Assembly (NCBI RefSeq): GCF_000741765.1
Contig: NZ_JGZU01000004.1
Coordinates: 124,001 to 188,000 of the forward strand
Source of the DNA: Bifidobacterium tsurumiense
GTDB taxonomy: Bacteria > Actinomycetota > Actinomycetes > Actinomycetales > Bifidobacteriaceae
DNA length: 64,000 nucleotides
Reading direction: 5' to 3'
The position numbers were made by a program, and so were the translations under genes. Shown here piece after piece: positions 26,341 to 34,822 of the stretch; position 1 is the first letter of the stretch, and each line of letters begins with the position of its first letter. Below the pieces are notes generated by a model that saw only the letters and a program-made list of their open reading frames with translations, made no database searches and was not told the DNA's origin.

Positions 26341-27255
26341 CTACTCCTCCTTCGCAGCCAGAACCGCGGAATACACCTCTTTGCGATGAACCAGAGACCC
26401 ATCGGCCCGTGGATGTTCCTGAACCACCTGGGCGATGGCATCCTTGATACGCACACCATCGTGGGCAGATCGTTCAATTGCCAAAGCAGCCAACTCCTCT
26501 ACCCCCAAAGATTCGGGGGCGGCCTGCTCAGCCTCTTCGCGACTTGCCCCATCCACAACGAGCACTATTTCTCCTCTGGGAGGCGTATCCACCACGGATT
26601 GTCTGATTTCACCAACCGTTCCGCGGCGAACCTCTTCATAATCCTTGGTCAGTTCTCGACATAACGCCATTTTTCTTGTCGCACCGAATACCTGTTCGAT
26701 ATCATCCATGGCTTCGGCGATTCTGTGCGGAGCCTCGTACCACACTATGGTGCGGCGCTCACCTCGCAGAGCACGCAAATGTTGCAGTCTTTCGCTGTGC
26801 TTACGCGGCAGGAATCCTTCGTAGCAGAACCTGTCAGTAGGCAATCCCGACAATGCCAACGCATCCAGAACGGCACTGGGACCGGGAGCGCATGTCACCG
26901 GCAACCCCCGCTCGATCGCACGACGCACAATGGCCAAACCGGGATCGTTGATCGTCGGCATTCCCGCATCGGACACCACCAGAACCGTGGCACCGGTTTC
27001 CACGGCATCCAACAAGCCATCTGACTTATCGCGCTCATTATGGTCGTGATACGCCACGACCTTGCCGGAAACGTGAACGCCCAGTCGATTCGCCAGATCA
27101 AATAAACGCCGCGTATCTTCAGCGGCAACGATATCGGCCCGTTCCAGCAGGGCAATCAATCTGGAAGACGCATCCGCAGTATTTCCTATGGGGGTTGCCG
27201 CCAACACCACTGTTCCTGAAGGAATATTCACCGCAATTCCCGATTCCGTACTCAT
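26341..27255 (-). CDS. rsmI: 16S rRNA 2'-O-ribose (C1402) methyltransferase RsmI
   Basis: This SAM-dependent tetrapyrrole-methylase-fold enzyme methylates C1402 of 16S rRNA. The 304-residue protein has GTVVLAATPIGNTADAS at the N-terminus, AAEDTRR, VVSDAGMPTINDPG, CAPGPSAVLDALALSG and the late Glu-Leu-Thr-Lys segment CRELTKDYEE, all family hallmarks. The ATG chosen begins the MSTESG form; a GTG seven codons upstream lies in a perfect 15-bp tandem duplication. It is divergent from the PMT-family gene, a pairing common in actinobacteria. No strong ribosome site is visible. Confidence 0.93.
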   Translation of the reverse strand: MSTESGIAVNIPSGTVVLAATPIGNTADASSRLIALLERADIVAAEDTRRLFDLANRLGVHVSGKVVAYHDHNERDKSDGLLDAVETGATVLVVSDAGMPTINDPGLAIVRRAIERGLPVTCAPGPSAVLDALALSGLPTDRFCYEGFLPRKHSERLQHLRALRGERRTIVWYEAPHRIAEAMDDIEQVFGATRKMALCRELTKDYEEVRRGTVGEIRQSVVDTPPRGEIVLVVDGASREEAEQAAPESLGVEELAALAIERSAHDGVRIKDAIAQVVQEHPRADGSLVHRKEVYSAVLAAKEE

Positions 27256-27284
27256 TGCCACGTCTACACTTGCCACGTCTACAC
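27255..27284. repeat. Perfect 15-bp tandem duplication at the rsmI start
   Basis: TTGCCACGTCTACAC occurs twice without a gap. The duplication overlaps the first base of the rsmI start codon and copies GTGGCAA, creating an alternative in-frame GTG. It probably alters the leader or the N-terminus. Confidence 0.85.
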
Positions 27285-27456
27285 CACCTCAAGTCCAACA
27301 GCATCCGCCCACGTCATGTGATGTCCAACAGTACAGCGCATCCATCTCGAATACACGCACAGTGGCGACAACTCCTCAGAACGCTCAACACCGCATGAGA
27401 AAGCGGGAGCTATCACACATACCATTCCGAAGGCCACGATATTCGATATTCTCAGC

Positions 27457-27478
27457 ATCACCTAGTGTGATAGGTGAT
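27457..27478. promoter_or_regulatory. Palindrome overlapping the PMT gene start
   Basis: ATCACCTA and TAGGTGAT are perfect 8-bp arms around GTGTGA. The right arm contains the AGGTG site and runs into the start codon, so the element could be an operator or an RNA hairpin that hides the start. Confidence 0.4.
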
Positions 27479-29258
27479 GAATACTCGCATGGATATCAGT
27501 TCGCATACCGCCCATTCCAAGGCGACCGCGCCGAGTACGCGCCTTCATTCACATGCTGATTCGGCAGAGCACAGTTCAACGAATCGTAGCCACGTCAACA
27601 AGACTCACCAGCCATCATCAACCAGCGCCGCAACAGGGGGCACTGCAGTACTCAAACACGCACCTTTCGGACGTGGTTCCGCTTACAGCTTGCTCTCGTG
27701 GCTCCTGACGATATTCGTTGCCGGCTTTGGCGGATTGCTGCGCATATGGCGACTGAGCGAACCTCGGGCAGTGGTATTTGACGAAACGTATTACGTCAAA
27801 GATGCCTGGACGATGCTCATGACCGGCGAAGCCCGTGACTGGCCGAAAACGATCACACTGAGCGACACCACCTCCACGATTGACAAGCTCTTCGCCTCAG
27901 GAAACACCGACCAGTGGCTGCCTACTGCCGAATACGTGGTTCATCCGCCTATCGGCAAATGGCTTATCTCGCTAGGCCTGAAGTTCTTCGGAGGAGCCAC
28001 CAATATTGCCGCATGGCGCATAAGCGTGGCAATTGCCGGCATTATTGCCATAGCCATCCTGATGCGAGTGGCATTGCGTTTATTCCACAATCTGCCCATC
28101 GCAGTGCTTGCAGGCGTATTGATGTCCGTTGACGGCGTTGGCATAACCATGAGCCGCACCGGTCTTTTGGATAACTTCATCATGGTATTTGCTCTCGGAG
28201 CGTTCAGCATGTTGTTGATACATCGCGATTGGGCGCGGGAACGATTACGTGAGCAATATGCAATCGATGCCTCGGCCCGTTCTGCCCGATGGATTCCTTC
28301 GACTTCGCGCTTTGACCGCGATCATCCTCTGCTTCTTGTGGCGAAAGGCCCTCGCTTGGCATTCTCTTGGTGGCGATTCGCCGCTGCGATACTGCTGGGT
28401 CTTGCCACCGGAGTGAAGTGGTCGGGGATCTATTTCTTCGCGGTGTTTTGTGTCTTGAGCGTTGTTTGGGACGCATGGGAGCGCCGTCGTGTCGGATATG
28501 CACGATGGCTGCATACCGGCTTGCTTCGTGACGCCCCACTCACCGCGCTGTATATGCTGCCCCTTTTGGCACTGACCTATGTGGCGAGTTGGACCGGTTG
28601 GTTCTTGCACAGCGACTCATATATGCATGATTGGGCGGCCAACCATCCCGGAGAAGGCGTCACATGGTTGCCTGATACGTTGCGGTCGTTCGTGCAATAT
28701 CACATCCAAATGTGGAAATTCCACACGACGCTGGACACTCCGCATAATTACATGGCCAATCCCCTGACCTGGCCTCTGCAAATAAGGCCGACAAGTTTCT
28801 ATTGGGAACGAGTCAGCGGCCACCCCGGCTTATGCTCGCTCCAACCGCAGTCGCAATGCGTCGCAGCCGTCACGTCATTGGGCAATCCGTTGATTTGGTG
28901 GATCGGCTCAGCATGCGCTCTCGCCTTGCTCGTTCTTGCAATCCTTCGCAAATACGACTGGCGGATGTGGGCGGTATGGGCCGGATTCCTTGGAGGATGG
29001 CTGCCATGGGCGCAATATATGCATCGCACTACATTCACCTTCTACTCAATAGTTATTCTCCCTTGGATTATTCTTGCCATATGCGCCATGGCTGATTGGC
29101 TCCGGCATCATGCAAGCAAACGGATATGGCAATTCTCCATAGGCATCCCCCTTGGCGCAATTCTTGTGATATCAGCGTTCTTCTATCCCATTTGGACAGC
29201 CATGCCGGTTCCTTATGAGTTCTGGCTTTCGCATATGTGGTTCCAATCATGGATATAG
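27477..29258 (+). CDS. PMT-family protein mannosyltransferase
   Basis: This GT39 integral membrane enzyme transfers mannose from polyprenyl-phosphate-mannose to Ser/Thr of exported proteins. The 593-residue protein begins with a polar Ser/Thr/His-rich stretch of about 65 residues. Multiple membrane segments follow. The first extracytoplasmic loop carries the acidic motif FDETYYVKDAW (about residues 101-111), and further on come VHPPIGKWLI, SVDGVGITMSRTGLLDN and GVKWSGIYFF, all characteristic of actinobacterial PMT proteins. The start codon is uncertain (GTG one codon upstream). It is a single gene ended by a terminator at 29291-29325, divergent from rsmI. Confidence 0.9.
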   Translation: MNTRMDISSHTAHSKATAPSTRLHSHADSAEHSSTNRSHVNKTHQPSSTSAATGGTAVLKHAPFGRGSAYSLLSWLLTIFVAGFGGLLRIWRLSEPRAVVFDETYYVKDAWTMLMTGEARDWPKTITLSDTTSTIDKLFASGNTDQWLPTAEYVVHPPIGKWLISLGLKFFGGATNIAAWRISVAIAGIIAIAILMRVALRLFHNLPIAVLAGVLMSVDGVGITMSRTGLLDNFIMVFALGAFSMLLIHRDWARERLREQYAIDASARSARWIPSTSRFDRDHPLLLVAKGPRLAFSWWRFAAAILLGLATGVKWSGIYFFAVFCVLSVVWDAWERRRVGYARWLHTGLLRDAPLTALYMLPLLALTYVASWTGWFLHSDSYMHDWAANHPGEGVTWLPDTLRSFVQYHIQMWKFHTTLDTPHNYMANPLTWPLQIRPTSFYWERVSGHPGLCSLQPQSQCVAAVTSLGNPLIWWIGSACALALLVLAILRKYDWRMWAVWAGFLGGWLPWAQYMHRTTFTFYSIVILPWIILAICAMADWLRHHASKRIWQFSIGIPLGAILVISAFFYPIWTAMPVPYEFWLSHMWFQSWI

Positions 29259-29290
29259 CCCTATGAACCTACGCCGGTTCGCAACGAGCT

Positions 29291-29325
29291 GATGGCCTCA
29301 CCAAAGGTGGGGCCATCACTGTTTT
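29291..29325 (+). terminator. Rho-independent terminator after the PMT gene
   Basis: The 12-bp stem GATGGCCTCACC / GGTGGGGCCATC (one G-T pair) with loop AAA is followed by ACTGTTTTG. It is 32 nt after the stop codon. Confidence 0.85.
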
Positions 29326-29386
29326 GATGCCTGTGTGGCCGCGATCCTACGCAATATGGAAGCCGTTTCACAACACACCTTGTTTT

Positions 29387-29410
29387 CTTATTTATAGAGT
29401 TATAAATAAG
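29387..29410. promoter_or_regulatory. 24-bp perfect palindrome in the GH94 promoter region
   Basis: CTTATTTATA and TATAAATAAG are exact inverted arms around GAGT. A TATAAA -10-like box (29401-29406) lies within it and a TTGTTT (29380-29385) precedes it at 15 nt. Position, symmetry and size fit an operator for the TetR-family protein encoded at 33114-33911. Confidence 0.6.
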
Positions 29411-29511
29411 TGATATTGTATGGAATACGCAACACGGATGCTGCACGGCACAGGCAAAGAAAGCCTGGACAGAGCCACTCCGACGCAAGGAAGCACAGAA
29501 AGGATATGCCC

Positions 29512-32028
29512 ATGAAGTACGGCCACTTTGACGATGCCGCACGCGAATACGTCATCGAAACACCGGCCACGCCATTGCCCTGGATCAATTACCTGGGAAG
29601 TGAGGATTTCTTCTCGCTGGTTTCCAACACCGGAGGCGGATACTCTTTCTATCGCGATGCCAAGCTGCGCCGTCTCACTCGCTATCGTTACAACGACGTG
29701 CCCGGAGACGAAGGTTCTCGTTCCTACTATCTCAGCCTGATGAGCGATTCCAGCGATTCGGCAACCCCGATCGAAACATGGTCCCCCACTTTCCTGCCCA
29801 CCAAAACGGCTTTGGACGAATACCGCTGCCGCCACGGACTGGGATACACCGTTTTTGAAGCCTCAAAACATGGCATCAGTAGTGAATTGACCATGTTCGT
29901 CCCAGTCGGTGCCAACGCCGAAATCAACAGTCTTACGATCACCAATACCACCGATAAGGCGGTCACTCTGGATGTCACCGGCGTTGTGGAGTGGTGCCTG
30001 TGGAACGCAGTGGACGACTCCACCAATTTCCAGCGCAACCTATCAACCGGCGAAGTCGAGGTGGAACGCGACGACGAGCGAACCGTGCTCTATCACAAAA
30101 CCGAGTTCAAGGAACGCCGCAACCACTACGCCTTCTTCTCGCTCAATGCCCCGACCATCGGATTCGACACAAGCCGAGACGCATTCCTCGGGCGTTTCAA
30201 CGGATGGGACACTCCTCAGGCAATCGCCGCCGGCAAACTCTCCGACTCCATCGCCCACGGTTGGTCACCAATCGCAGCCAATCGAGTGCGTCTCGAACTA
30301 GAACCACAGGAATCGAAGACTTTGGTATTCACCTTGGGTTATATCGAAGTCCCCGATGATCAGAAGTGGGAGTCAGACGCACATTCAGGCATCATCAATA
30401 AGAAACCTGCGCATGAGCTATATGCCCGCTTCGACACCGCCGAGAAGGTGCAGCAAGCCTTGGATCAGTTAGCTGAGCACTGGAATGGCTTGTTGCATAC
30501 CTACAGCGTCGAATCCGGCGATGAACGCCTTGATCGCATGGTGAATATCTGGCATCAGTACCAGTGCATGGTCACCTTCAACATGTCACGCTCGGCATCG
30601 TATTACGAATCCGGCACCGGCCGCGGCATGGGCTTCCGCGATTCCAACCAGGATCTGCTCGGATTCGTGCATCTCATCCCAGAACGCGCACGCCAGCGCA
30701 TCCTCGACATCGCATCCACGCAGCTGGACGACGGTTCGGCATGGCATCAGTATCAACCGCTCACCAAACGCGGCAATGCCGATATCGGCGGAGGATTCAA
30801 TGACGATCCGCTGTGGCTTGTGGCTTCTGTGTACGCATACCTTGCAGAAACAGATGATGCCAGCATCCTAAGCGAGGCGACGCCGTTCAATAACGAAGAC
30901 GGTTCCGAGCAGCCACTGCTTGAGCACCTGCGTCGTAGCGTCAATTTCATCCTCAACCACCGCGGCCCTCACGGACTGCCGCTTATCGGCCGAGCAGACT
31001 GGAATGACTGCCTGAACCTCAATTGTTTCTCCAGCACTCCCGGCGAAAGCTTCCAAACGGTGGAAAACAACGATACCGGCATCGCGGAAAGCGTCTTCAT
31101 TGCAGGCATGTTCGTGCTGTATGGCTCGCAATATGCCGATATTGTGGAGCGTTATGGCACACAGGCCGGAATGGACGCCGAGGCGATCTCCGAAGAGGTT
31201 GCAGCAATTCGCTCTGCTGTCGAAGAGATGAAGCAAGTCACCGAATCCGCCGGATGGGATGGCGAATGGTTCATCCGAGCCTTCGACGCCTACTCTCATC
31301 CCGTGGGCTCCCACGAGAACGACGAAGGCCAGATCTACATCGAGCCTCAGGGCATGTGCGTCATGGCCGGAATCGGCGTGGAAAGCGGCAAGGCACAGCA
31401 GGCGCTTTCTTCGGTCAAGGAAAAACTCACCGGCGAATGGGGCACCGCAATCCTGGCACCCGCCTATTCCACTTACAAAATCGAATTAGGAGAGATTTCC
31501 ACATATCCGCGAGGATATAAGGAAAACGGCGGTATTTTCTGCCATAACAACCCTTGGATTTCCATTGCCAACGCGCTTGTCGGCAATGATGACGAGGCTT
31601 TTGCCGTATATCGCCGCAACTGCCCGGCATATGTGGAAGACAAGTCCGATATTCGACGGGTCGAACCGTATGTCTATTGCCAAATGGTTGCCGGCCCCGA
31701 ATCGGCAACGCCCGGCGAAGGCAAGAACTCCTGGCTCACCGGCACTGCAGCATGGACTTTCGTCAATGTCAGCCAGTATTTGCTGGGCGTTCACCCGACT
31801 TTGGAGGGATTGTCCGTCGAGCCGCATCTGCCGCAAGACTTCAACGATCTCACCGTCACCCGCGAATATCGCGGTGCGACCTATCACATCGCGATGAAGC
31901 GAACCGGCGAACGCACGCTAACGGTCAACGGCCAGCGCCTGGAAGGACATGTCGTTCCATCTGCAATGGTGTCCGAAGCCGATCGCAGCGACAATGACAA
32001 CAAGGTTGCCGTGGAAGTCACCTTCTAA
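29512..32028 (+). CDS. GH94 cellobiose-phosphorylase-like enzyme
   Basis: The predicted reaction is phosphorolysis of a beta-1,4-glucosyl disaccharide to glucose-1-phosphate and glucose in the cytoplasm. The 838-residue protein starts MKYGHFDDAAREYVI and continues TPLPWINYLGSEDFFSLVSN, the typical cellobiose phosphorylase N-terminus. It has the beta-sandwich domain, a helical linker and an (alpha/alpha)6 barrel. GRGMGFRDSNQDLLG lines the active site, and ADWNDCLNLN (near residue 495) holds the general acid Asp. The start follows AAAGGA by 7 nt; ATG codons just upstream are too close to the site. Chitobiose or laminaribiose phosphorylases are less likely alternatives. Confidence 0.9.
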   Translation: MKYGHFDDAAREYVIETPATPLPWINYLGSEDFFSLVSNTGGGYSFYRDAKLRRLTRYRYNDVPGDEGSRSYYLSLMSDSSDSATPIETWSPTFLPTKTALDEYRCRHGLGYTVFEASKHGISSELTMFVPVGANAEINSLTITNTTDKAVTLDVTGVVEWCLWNAVDDSTNFQRNLSTGEVEVERDDERTVLYHKTEFKERRNHYAFFSLNAPTIGFDTSRDAFLGRFNGWDTPQAIAAGKLSDSIAHGWSPIAANRVRLELEPQESKTLVFTLGYIEVPDDQKWESDAHSGIINKKPAHELYARFDTAEKVQQALDQLAEHWNGLLHTYSVESGDERLDRMVNIWHQYQCMVTFNMSRSASYYESGTGRGMGFRDSNQDLLGFVHLIPERARQRILDIASTQLDDGSAWHQYQPLTKRGNADIGGGFNDDPLWLVASVYAYLAETDDASILSEATPFNNEDGSEQPLLEHLRRSVNFILNHRGPHGLPLIGRADWNDCLNLNCFSSTPGESFQTVENNDTGIAESVFIAGMFVLYGSQYADIVERYGTQAGMDAEAISEEVAAIRSAVEEMKQVTESAGWDGEWFIRAFDAYSHPVGSHENDEGQIYIEPQGMCVMAGIGVESGKAQQALSSVKEKLTGEWGTAILAPAYSTYKIELGEISTYPRGYKENGGIFCHNNPWISIANALVGNDDEAFAVYRRNCPAYVEDKSDIRRVEPYVYCQMVAGPESATPGEGKNSWLTGTAAWTFVNVSQYLLGVHPTLEGLSVEPHLPQDFNDLTVTREYRGATYHIAMKRTGERTLTVNGQRLEGHVVPSAMVSEADRSDNDNKVAVEVTF

Positions 32029-32039
32029 AAGCCTTGGCA

Positions 32040-32126
32040 GGTTCCGCCCCAATCTACTGCGTGAAGGATTCATACGAGGGATACAAACCTTTCGTATGTA
32101 TTCTTCACGCAGATCGGAGCGGAACC
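32040..32126 (+). repeat. 87-nt interrupted hairpin after the GH94 gene
   Basis: Three pairing blocks are nested: GGTTCCGC/GCGGAACC, CTGCGTGAAG/CTTCACGCAG and CATACGA/TCGTATG, around a 14-nt loop with small internal bulges. It begins 11 nt after the phosphorylase stop and no T-run follows. It may separate expression of GH94 and the esterase, or be a small palindromic mobile or REP-like element. I found no second copy in the window. Confidence 0.6.
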
Positions 32127-32209
32127 ACAGTTCAGCAGATTCAAGTCAAGGCTGAAGAGAACACTGGTACTCAACGATCCAAACCATCTTGTGACGCGAA
32201 GGAGAATCC

Positions 32210-33031
32210 TTGCAATACATCGAAAGAAATATAACCGGCATCGATGGCGCCGAAGCCCGATTCGTCGGATATATTATCGACAATAGCTCTGAAATCGACC
32301 TGCAACGACGTCGCCCTGCTGTGTTGGTGGTGCCCGGCGGCGGATATGAAATGACCTCGGACCGCGAAGCCGAACCCATTGCCTTGCAATTCCTTGCGGC
32401 AGGATATCAAGCATTCGTGCTCAGATACTCGGTGTGGCCGAGCACATATCCCACGGCTCTGATCGAAGCTGCTGTGGCAATGAGCCTTATTCGAGACAAC
32501 GCCGAGGAATGGCATGTCGACCCAGAGGCCATTGTTGTATGCGGTTTCTCAGCAGGCGGCCATCTCGCTGCAAACCTGGCCACCTCTGCCGGAGATGAAG
32601 ACATCCGAGCCAACGGTTTTGATCCGGATGCAGTCCGACCAAATGGCCTTATGCTGGCATATCCTGTCATAACCTCCGGCCCGCTCGCGCATCGCGGCAG
32701 TTTCGACCACCTGCTCGCAGATGCGGCCTCCAATGAGGACGCCCTGCATAAGCTCTCCATCGAAGAGCATGTCGACAGCAAGACGCCGCCGGTTTTCGTA
32801 TGGCATACCATGCCCGACGATTGCGTCCCCGTGGAAAACACATTGATGCTGGTGAGCGCATGCAAGAAGGCAGGCGTCAGCGTCGAGGCGCATCTCTTCC
32901 CGGAAGGCGGCCACGGCCTGTCTTTAGGGACACAAGAAACAGCATGGGGCGGCACTGAAGACAACGTCGTCCCCACAGTCCAATCCTGGATGAATTTGGC
33001 CAAGGACTGGATCAAACGGACATTTGCATAA
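32210..33031 (+). CDS. Alpha/beta hydrolase, carbohydrate-esterase-like
   Basis: The 273-residue cytoplasmic protein has VVPGGGYEMTSDREAEP (oxyanion region), the nucleophile elbow GFSAGGHLAAN, an Asp in MPDDCVPVEN and a His in EGGHGLSLG. This type is common among acetyl esterases acting on sugar esters (BD-FAE/acetyl-xylan-esterase-like). The start is TTG with AAGGAG 5 nt upstream. It lies between the GH94 phosphorylase and the TetR gene on the same strand, suggesting removal of acetyl or similar groups from imported beta-glucan- or xylan-derived oligosaccharides. The exact ester is unknown. Confidence 0.82.
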   Translation: MQYIERNITGIDGAEARFVGYIIDNSSEIDLQRRRPAVLVVPGGGYEMTSDREAEPIALQFLAAGYQAFVLRYSVWPSTYPTALIEAAVAMSLIRDNAEEWHVDPEAIVVCGFSAGGHLAANLATSAGDEDIRANGFDPDAVRPNGLMLAYPVITSGPLAHRGSFDHLLADAASNEDALHKLSIEEHVDSKTPPVFVWHTMPDDCVPVENTLMLVSACKKAGVSVEAHLFPEGGHGLSLGTQETAWGGTEDNVVPTVQSWMNLAKDWIKRTFA

Positions 33032-33113
33032 TCTCCTTCGCATGTGTGCAGTGAATGTGACCAACCACCATATTCGCCGCACGCATGCACTCACCACATC
33101 ACAAGGAATACCA

Positions 33114-33911
33114 ATGACAATCCCCGCATGGCAGCGCTTTACCGAAGAGCAGGACAGCTGGCCCAAAGCCTCACGAACCACGGACGAGAATTCCGCACGC
33201 AATGCCGCATCCGGAAAGACCTTCGAGAAACGCAAGCGCATGAGCCAGGAAGAGCGACGTCTGCAAATCGTTCAGGCTGCGGTAAAAACCATTGCCACCA
33301 AGGGATATTGGGGCATGTCATTACAAAATATCGCTGATGAGATCGGCATTACCGAAGCGGCGCTCTATCACTACATTTCATCCAAGGATGATCTGCTGAA
33401 CATGGCTCTGACGGATTACTACGACACTCCTGATGCCGATGAATACAACGCCCGAACCGCAACCGCCACTGATGTCGACGGACACAGGGTGAGTTTCTAT
33501 CCGCGTTACTGCCTGAATATTCTGCTCTACAACTTGCAACGACCGGAAATGGTCCAACTGTTTTCAGTGCTCAATGGGGAGGCTTTGCTCCCCGACCACC
33601 CAGCGCATTCCTTCTTTGTGAGCCGCCACCAACGCAATTGGGAAATGGTGCGTTCTATGAACTGGGCGCTTCCCGCTTCCTACGATGAAAAGCGTTTCTA
33701 CCATTTGTATACGCTTGCCATGTCAGCAATGGATGGTTTGCAGTACCGGTGGTTGGGAGATAAGTCATTCAATCTATTGGAAGAATGGTTGCACTGCTCC
33801 GATGAGCTATTCCCCGATGAGCTATGGAGCGGTTTGCGTGACCCGTCCGAGCAAGTAGATAACGATGCATGCCTCCTGCCTCTCACTTTGAATGCCCGAG
33901 AAGAGGACTGA
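33114..33911 (+). CDS. TetR-family transcriptional regulator
   Basis: The 265-residue protein has a polar N-terminal extension of about 48 residues, then the TetR helix-turn-helix: RRLQIVQAAVKTIATKGYWG followed by SLQNIADEIGITEAALYHYISSKDDLLN. The C-terminal ligand/dimer domain is family-specific. AAGGA lies 6 nt before the ATG used; an open frame upstream overlaps the esterase gene. It closes the GH94-esterase unit and probably represses it through the palindrome at 29387-29410. The inducer may be cellobiose or a related sugar; that is inference. Confidence 0.85.
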   Translation: MTIPAWQRFTEEQDSWPKASRTTDENSARNAASGKTFEKRKRMSQEERRLQIVQAAVKTIATKGYWGMSLQNIADEIGITEAALYHYISSKDDLLNMALTDYYDTPDADEYNARTATATDVDGHRVSFYPRYCLNILLYNLQRPEMVQLFSVLNGEALLPDHPAHSFFVSRHQRNWEMVRSMNWALPASYDEKRFYHLYTLAMSAMDGLQYRWLGDKSFNLLEEWLHCSDELFPDELWSGLRDPSEQVDNDACLLPLTLNAREED

Positions 33912-33977
33912 AAAAGCGCCGTATCGCTCACTACGCTATGCTTGGAAGCTGTAATGACCCCATGATGGGAGGTCACT

Positions 33978-34583
33978 TTGCCCAGCCGCTGCGAGACCAA
34001 TGGCGTCGAAGCACTGCGCTTCACGCCTGAAGGCCAATATTTCGACCGCAAAAGCGCTCGTATCAATCCGCATGATCTCGCAAAAACCATAACCGCGATG
34101 GCCAATGCAGGTGGCGGCCGCCTTGCTATTGGAATCGAAGATGATGGGCAAATTACAGGTTTCCACTATGCCGGCGCGCGCACTCCCGAAGAGTTCGAGC
34201 GTTGTGCCCAAGAACATTGCGATCCCGCGCCGCAAGTCACTTCGGAGCGTTTTATTGTCAACAATGCGGCATCGGCCATTGATTTTGTGCTCCTGCTCAG
34301 CGTTTATCCTTCACGGCCGCACATAGTGCGCAGAAAGGGTGACAGCAAGGTTTTTTTGCGCGTCTCAGACAAAAGCACTTCGCTTACCGAATACGAAGTC
34401 ATGGCGGTTATGTTGTCACGTAAGGAAGGCAAGGTCACTCGTTCGACTTTGGCTTCCCATATCGGCCGCAGCAAACATATTGCAGGACTAACTTTGCAGG
34501 ATCTCGTTGGCAAGGGCGTGATGTTGTGGCGCGGCTCCTCGACACATGATCCAAAACAGTATTATGAGCTTGCACACCAATAA
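33978..34583 (+). CDS. Compact AlbA_2/Schlafen-like domain protein with C-terminal winged helix
   Basis: The 201-residue protein has the N-terminal AlbA_2 signature EGQYFDRKSARINPHDLAKTI and ANAGGGRLAIGIEDDGQITGF. After KVFLRVSDKSTSLTEYEV it passes straight into a winged-helix-like end (RSTLASHIGRSKHIAGLTLQDLVGKG). Usual relatives are 400-500 residues with a large central domain, absent here. The protein may be a natural minimal form or an in-frame deletion. The TTG start has GGGAGG 5 nt upstream, so it is likely translated. AlbA_2 proteins are DNA/RNA-binding transcriptional regulators or defence-related factors; the role here is unknown. Confidence 0.75.
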   Translation: MPSRCETNGVEALRFTPEGQYFDRKSARINPHDLAKTITAMANAGGGRLAIGIEDDGQITGFHYAGARTPEEFERCAQEHCDPAPQVTSERFIVNNAASAIDFVLLLSVYPSRPHIVRRKGDSKVFLRVSDKSTSLTEYEVMAVMLSRKEGKVTRSTLASHIGRSKHIAGLTLQDLVGKGVMLWRGSSTHDPKQYYELAHQ

Positions 34584-34822
34584 ATTGAGGGTCTCGGCCA
34601 TGGAATCGAATATCATCCGTACCATCTGCGACCAGCACCAAGCCAACTAGGTACTTGATATTTGAAGCTACTACATTCCATGCGAAATTACCGTACGGTC
34701 AGAAGCTTTGCCTCAATTGAGCGTATGGCAGCTCACACTCACTCAGAGATGGCATGGCCGCAATGTATGTCAACAGCAACGTCAGAGGCATACCGTTATA
34801 CAATGTGCCATGCCGACTTTCG
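34584..34822. other. Short convergent intergenic region
   Basis: This 239-bp stretch lies between the AlbA_2 gene and the 3' end of the leftward ROK gene. I see no hairpin terminator, gene or repeat in it. Confidence 0.4.
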
